Source: Asinibacterium sp. OR53
GTDB taxonomy: Bacteria > Bacteroidota > Bacteroidia > Chitinophagales > Chitinophagaceae
NCBI RefSeq assembly: GCF_000515315.1
Contig: NZ_KI911562.1
Coordinates: forward strand, 2,192,501-2,256,500
DNA: 64,000 nt
Direction of reading: 5' to 3'
Both the position numbers and the translations under genes were made by a program. The notes under the pieces are model-generated. The model was not told the DNA's origin, searched no databases, and saw nothing but the letters and a program-made list of their open reading frames with translations. This document shows, one piece after another, positions 60,861 to 64,000 of this stretch (the first letter of the stretch is position 1; every line of letters begins with the position of its first letter).

Positions 60861-62282
60861 ATGTCAGAACAAAAACCGTACAGCTTCTTTCAAAGCGTTG
60901 AAAGGAGTTTTGATAAAGCGGCCAAATTTACCCGATGGGAGAAGGGGGTGCTGGAACAGATCAAAGCCTGTAACAGCGTGTACAGTATGCGTTTCCCTGT
61001 TAAGATGGATGATGGAAGTATTGAAGTGATCGAAGCGTACCGGGTGCAACACTCACAGCATAAATCGCCTTGCAAAGGTGGTATCCGTTTCAGCGAAGAA
61101 GTGAACCAGGATGAAGTGATGGCGCTGGCGTCGCTCATGACTTATAAATGCGCTATCGTGAATGTTCCGTTCGGTGGAGGTAAAGGAGGCATCAAGATCA
61201 ACCCGCGCAAGCACAGTGTGTATGAACTGGAAAAGATCACAAGACGTTATACGAGTGAACTGGTAAAGAAAAATTTCATCGGACCAGGCATTGATGTACC
61301 GGCTCCCGATTACGGAACCGGTGAAAGAGAAATGGCCTGGATCGTAGATACCTATACTTCATTGAAACCCGGTGAGATCGATGCAGCCGGCTGTGTAACC
61401 GGTAAACCCGTTTCGCAAGGCGGGGTAAGGGGACGAAAAGAAGCAACAGGCCTGGGTGTGTTCTTCGGTATCAGAGAAGTGTGCAGCATGCCGGATGTAA
61501 TGGGTAAACTCGGACTCGCCACCGGTGTGGAAGGAAAAACAGTAGTAGTTCAGGGATTGGGTAATGTAGGATACCATTCTGCCAGGTTTTTCCGCGAACA
61601 CGGATCCAAAGTGATAGCCATTGCCGAATACGAAGGCGCCATTTACAGTGAGAAAGGATTGAATGAAGAAGAAGTATTCCAGCACCGTAAAAAAACAGGC
61701 TCCATACTCAATTTCCCCGGAGCACAAAACCTGCAAAGCAGCAATGAAGCCCTCGAACTGGCTTGCGATATATTGATACCGGCGGCATTGGAAAATGTGA
61801 TCAATGCCGGCAATGCGGCGCGTGTGAAAGCGAAGATCATTGGTGAAGCAGCCAATGGCCCGCTTACACCCGAAGCGGATGAAATACTCGTAGCCAATGG
61901 AACCTTGGTGGTACCCGATATGTACCTGAATGCAGGCGGTGTAACCGTTTCTTATTTTGAATGGCTGAAGAACCTGAGCCATGTACGTTATGGCCGGATG
62001 GAAAAAAGGTTCACCGAGAATATGAACAGCCATATTCTGAGCCAAATTGAGGTGCTCACCGATAAAAAAGTTACGGAAGCAGAACGTTCATTTATTTTGC
62101 ATGGTCCGGAAGAGGTAGACCTGGTACACAGCGGACTGGAAGAAACCATGATCGCTGCTACGCGTGAGATCATGGATATCTGGAAAGCTAACCCTGCTAT
62201 TCCGGATATGCGCACGGCGGCGTATGTTTGCGCCATTAATAAAGTGGGTACGTCGTATGCGGAGCTGGGTATCTTTCCTTAG
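60861..62282 (+). CDS. gdhA: Glutamate dehydrogenase
   Basis: Reversible oxidative deamination of glutamate. CKGGIRFSEEVNQDEVMALASLMTYKCAIVNVPFGGGKGGIKINP holds the catalytic lysine block of hexameric GDH, GPGIDVPAPDYGTGEREMAWIVDTY follows, KTVVVQGLGNVGYHSARFF is the NAD(P) fold (GxGxxG) and NAGGVTVSYFEWLKN is the C-terminal signature. 473 aa. Cofactor specificity is not evident. Terminator follows at 62309. Confidence 0.93.
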   Translation: MSEQKPYSFFQSVERSFDKAAKFTRWEKGVLEQIKACNSVYSMRFPVKMDDGSIEVIEAYRVQHSQHKSPCKGGIRFSEEVNQDEVMALASLMTYKCAIVNVPFGGGKGGIKINPRKHSVYELEKITRRYTSELVKKNFIGPGIDVPAPDYGTGEREMAWIVDTYTSLKPGEIDAAGCVTGKPVSQGGVRGRKEATGLGVFFGIREVCSMPDVMGKLGLATGVEGKTVVVQGLGNVGYHSARFFREHGSKVIAIAEYEGAIYSEKGLNEEEVFQHRKKTGSILNFPGAQNLQSSNEALELACDILIPAALENVINAGNAARVKAKIIGEAANGPLTPEADEILVANGTLVVPDMYLNAGGVTVSYFEWLKNLSHVRYGRMEKRFTENMNSHILSQIEVLTDKKVTEAERSFILHGPEEVDLVHSGLEETMIAATREIMDIWKANPAIPDMRTAAYVCAINKVGTSYAELGIFP

Positions 62283-62308
62283 TGTTTTGAGGTTCACTAT
62301 ACATATGG

Positions 62309-62337
62309 GCCGTTGCAGCAATGCAGCGGCTTTTTTT
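62309..62337 (+). terminator. Intrinsic terminator of gdhA
   Basis: 9-bp stem GCCGTTGCA / TGCAGCGGC with one G-U pair, loop GCAA, and seven T. Confidence 0.9.
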
Positions 62338-62348
62338 ATGCGGCATCT

Positions 62349-62777
62349 TTAATAAGGAGGCAGCGCTTCCAGTTCTGCTAAGCGGCCGTTTTCAACAAGA
62401 TATCCCTGCGTATAGCTGCCGTTTGTTACAACAATGAAAGGCGCTTTCAACACAATATTATAATGGAGGGCTTGCCGGAATACGGCTTCGGTGAGAGACG
62501 TGGTGGTATCCTTGCATTCGATCACCATCCAGGGAACCTGGTCTTTGTACACTACAATATCGAATCGTTTTTTGAGTTCACCCAGTTCAATTTCTTTTTC
62601 AACTGCAATCAGTGAAGCAGGATATTTTTTTTCCTGTACCAGGTATTGAAGAAAATGTTGTCTTACCCATTCTTCCGGCGTGAGGCGTACCCATTGCTTG
62701 CGAATGGGGTCGAATACCCATTCTTTCCCGGCTTCTTCTTTGATCCTGAAATCGTATGAAGGATAAGTTATTTTCAT
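62349..62777 (-). CDS. HsdR N-terminal-like restriction-fold protein
   Basis: 142 aa. KKYPASLIAVEKEIELGELKKRFDIVVYKDQVPWMVIECKDTTTSLTEAVFRQALHYN has the PD-(D/E)XK signature of type I restriction HsdR N-domains (D in FDIVVY, ECK), followed by FIVVTNG. The rest of HsdR is absent, as in the stand-alone HSDR_N_2 proteins common in Bacteroidota. No modification or specificity genes are nearby. I chose ATG 62777 (or 62780); the longer frame to 62819 would need a TTG start. Confidence 0.75.
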   Translation of the reverse strand: MKITYPSYDFRIKEEAGKEWVFDPIRKQWVRLTPEEWVRQHFLQYLVQEKKYPASLIAVEKEIELGELKKRFDIVVYKDQVPWMVIECKDTTTSLTEAVFRQALHYNIVLKAPFIVVTNGSYTQGYLVENGRLAELEALPPY

Positions 62778-62829
62778 CATAACGCTTGTCCCGCCGCTGT
62801 TTTTTCGTATTTTAGCCAATTAACTTTTT

Positions 62830-62837
62830 CAAAGATA
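62830..62837 (-). promoter_or_regulatory. -7 box of the HsdR_N-like gene
   Basis: Minus strand TATCTTTG. The transcription start would be near 62824, so the leader to ATG 62780 is about 45 bases. Confidence 0.4.
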
Positions 62838-62856
62838 TTGACTAAAAGATGCATTT

Positions 62857-63627
62857 ATGAAGACGAAAGAAGAGATTGTTGAGAACTGGCTGCCGCGTTA
62901 TACGGGTGAGAAGCTGAAGAATTTTGGCCAATACATATTACTCACCAATTTCAGTAATTATGTAACACTTTTTGCCAAATGGAATAATGTAAAAGTAGTG
63001 GGGCACGATAAACCCATGCAGTGTGCTACCGCCAATGGTATTACCATCATCAACTTCGGCATGGGCAGTCCCGGTGCTGCCACCATCATGGACCTGCTCA
63101 CGGCCATCGAGCCCCAGGCTGTGTTGTTCCTGGGCAAATGCGGCGGACTGAAGAAAAGAAATAAACTCGGCGACCTGATCCTCCCCATCGCAGCCATCAG
63201 GGGTGAGGGTACATCCGGTGATTATTTTCCACCCGAAGTGCCGGCCATGCCTGCCTTTGCCCTGCAAAAAGCGGTCTCCACCACGATACGTGATTACAAA
63301 GTGGATTACTGGACGGGCACCGTATACACTACCAACCGCCGCGTATGGGAGCACGATGATGATTTCAAAGGATACCTTACCAAAGTGCGTGCTTATGCCA
63401 TTGACATGGAAACGGCTACCATCTTTACAGTAGGTTTCTATAATAAAATTCCCACAGGGGCTCTGTTACTGGTGAGTGATCAACCCATGATTCCCGATGG
63501 TGTGAAAACAGAAGCCAGTGATAAGAAAGTAACGACAGACTATGTAGAGAAGCACCTGAAGATTGGTATCGACTCATTGAAGCAGTTGATCAACAAAGGG
63601 CTTACTGTGCGTCACCTGCGGTTTTAA
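62857..63627 (+). CDS. amn: AMP nucleosidase
   Basis: Hydrolyses AMP to adenine and ribose 5-phosphate. Purine-phosphorylase fold: ITIINFGMGSPGAATIMDLLTAIEPQAVLFLGKCGGLKKRNKLGDLILP (GxG and the CGG loop), RVWEHDDDFKGYLTKVRAYAIDMETATIFTVGFYNKIPTGALLLVSD with the substrate-binding DMETA and SD. 256 aa, the short Bacteroidota form. The final TTAA is shared with the ccmB stop. Confidence 0.9.
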   Translation: MKTKEEIVENWLPRYTGEKLKNFGQYILLTNFSNYVTLFAKWNNVKVVGHDKPMQCATANGITIINFGMGSPGAATIMDLLTAIEPQAVLFLGKCGGLKKRNKLGDLILPIAAIRGEGTSGDYFPPEVPAMPAFALQKAVSTTIRDYKVDYWTGTVYTTNRRVWEHDDDFKGYLTKVRAYAIDMETATIFTVGFYNKIPTGALLLVSDQPMIPDGVKTEASDKKVTTDYVEKHLKIGIDSLKQLINKGLTVRHLRF

Positions 63628-64000
63628 TCTTTCCAGAGAAAAGGAAACAAAATCACCGCCAGCGCTACCACCATCAGGTCGAGCGCTACCAACAATACTA
63701 CCATTTGCCAGAAGCCGCCCTGCACTACATCCGAGAATGCGGCATTGGCTATTTTCATGAGCAATAATAATTGAGGAATGATGATGGGGAAACCCATGAT
63801 GGCCATCAGGGCCGATTGCTGCTGGGCTTTGGCGGCGATCGCCGCGAGGAAAGTGAATACCAGCCCCAGGCTCATGCCCCCCAGGCAGGCGATACCAATA
63901 AAAGCAGGCATCTTTTGAATGGGATTGCCCAACAACACTGTAAACACGCCCAGGCTCAGCAGGCTCATGGCCAACATGAGCAGCAGGTTGAAGAGTAGTT
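63624..64000 (-). CDS. ccmB: Heme exporter protein CcmB, C-terminal part (cut by the window end)
   Basis: Only the C-terminal 125 residues are present. They are hydrophobic, with several helices, and include LLMLAMSLLSLGVFTVLLGNPIQKMPAFIGIACLGGMSLGLVFTFLAAIAAKAQQQSALMAIMGFPIIIPQLLL, the CcmB signature region. The frame is open through to 64000, so the start lies to the right of the window. An internal ATG at 63977 is not the real start. CcmB partners CcmC in heme export. Confidence 0.82.
   Translation of the reverse strand, partial: LLFNLLLMLAMSLLSLGVFTVLLGNPIQKMPAFIGIACLGGMSLGLVFTFLAAIAAKAQQQSALMAIMGFPIIIPQLLLLMKIANAAFSDVVQGGFWQMVVLLVALDLMVVALAVILFPFLWKD

Noticed and set aside
1-64000. CRISPR array, rRNA operon, integrase or prophage
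   Set aside because: No regularly spaced repeats, no rRNA sequence and no phage structural or integrase genes were seen; the P63C gene alone is not evidence of a prophage.

Overview
The window is chromosomal DNA of a Bacteroidota bacterium, most likely a Chitinophagaceae relative (Niastella/Chitinophaga-like). This rests on two SusC/SusD polysaccharide-utilisation loci, a periplasmic-sensor hybrid two-component regulator, a TamL-type lipoprotein, a DUF5103 type IX secretion plug protein, archaeal-type ProS, and the recurring Bacteroidota -7 promoter box TAnnTTTG a short distance upstream of many starts. No rRNA, CRISPR array or convincing tRNA gene was found. The one structural RNA is the small SRP RNA at 34669-34762.

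Layout. 1-12.3 kb is housekeeping: a GT9 glycosyltransferase, a CCA-adding enzyme, a pRiA4b ORF-3-like protein, miaA, an OmpP1/FadL-like porin, a lipoprotein, proS, truB, tamL, a SpoU-type RNA methylase and a thioredoxin-like protein. 12.4-24.3 kb is a fructan locus. The minus-strand genes run MFS sugar porter, PfkB fructokinase, SusC, SusD, GH32, and a divergent HTCS regulator (917 aa) faces them. 24.3-30.6 kb is a second, sialidase (GH33) SusC/SusD locus with no regulator of its own. 30.9-41 kb holds a LolE/FtsX permease, the T9SS plug protein, a lipase, SRP RNA, a transaldolase-like aldolase, a three-gene run (class A beta-lactamase-fold protein, FAD amine oxidase, Gfo/Idh oxidoreductase), a small porin and two small proteins. 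41-56.7 kb holds gcvP, a YkgJ/CPA2 antiporter pair, the folK-dNK-MFS run, sppA, a RES-Xre toxin-antitoxin pair, an ABC-2 permease with a SRPBCC partner, queA and a fused DppD-DppF ATPase. After the transposon come ccmC, ccmD, gdhA, an HsdR_N-like nuclease-fold protein, amn and the end of ccmB.

The most interesting region is 56710-59854: a complete IS1595-family element (56718-59846) with perfect 23-bp terminal inverted repeats and an 8-bp target duplication (CTAATTTT). Besides the transposase it carries four cargo or accessory genes: a 46-aa lysine-rich protein on the minus strand, a 125-aa protein made only of the transposase's zinc-ribbon/HTH part, a P63C-domain protein, and a 70-aa protein coupled to the transposase stop. 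The transposase promoter sits next to four half-sites (GTGTAAAA type) in alternating orientation at exact 11-bp spacing. The divergent small gene and zinc-ribbon gene share the same 16-nt sequence just before their starts. The element landed inside the -7 box of the ccmC promoter, and the target duplication recreated a TAnnTTTG box at both ends.

The fructan locus reads as a coherent unit: the HTCS would sense fructose in the periplasm, SusC/D import fructan pieces, GH32 releases fructose, the MFS protein imports it and the kinase phosphorylates it. Many genes are tightly packed, and five convergent pairs overlap at their 3' ends. All functional calls come from motif recognition by eye; no database search was possible.
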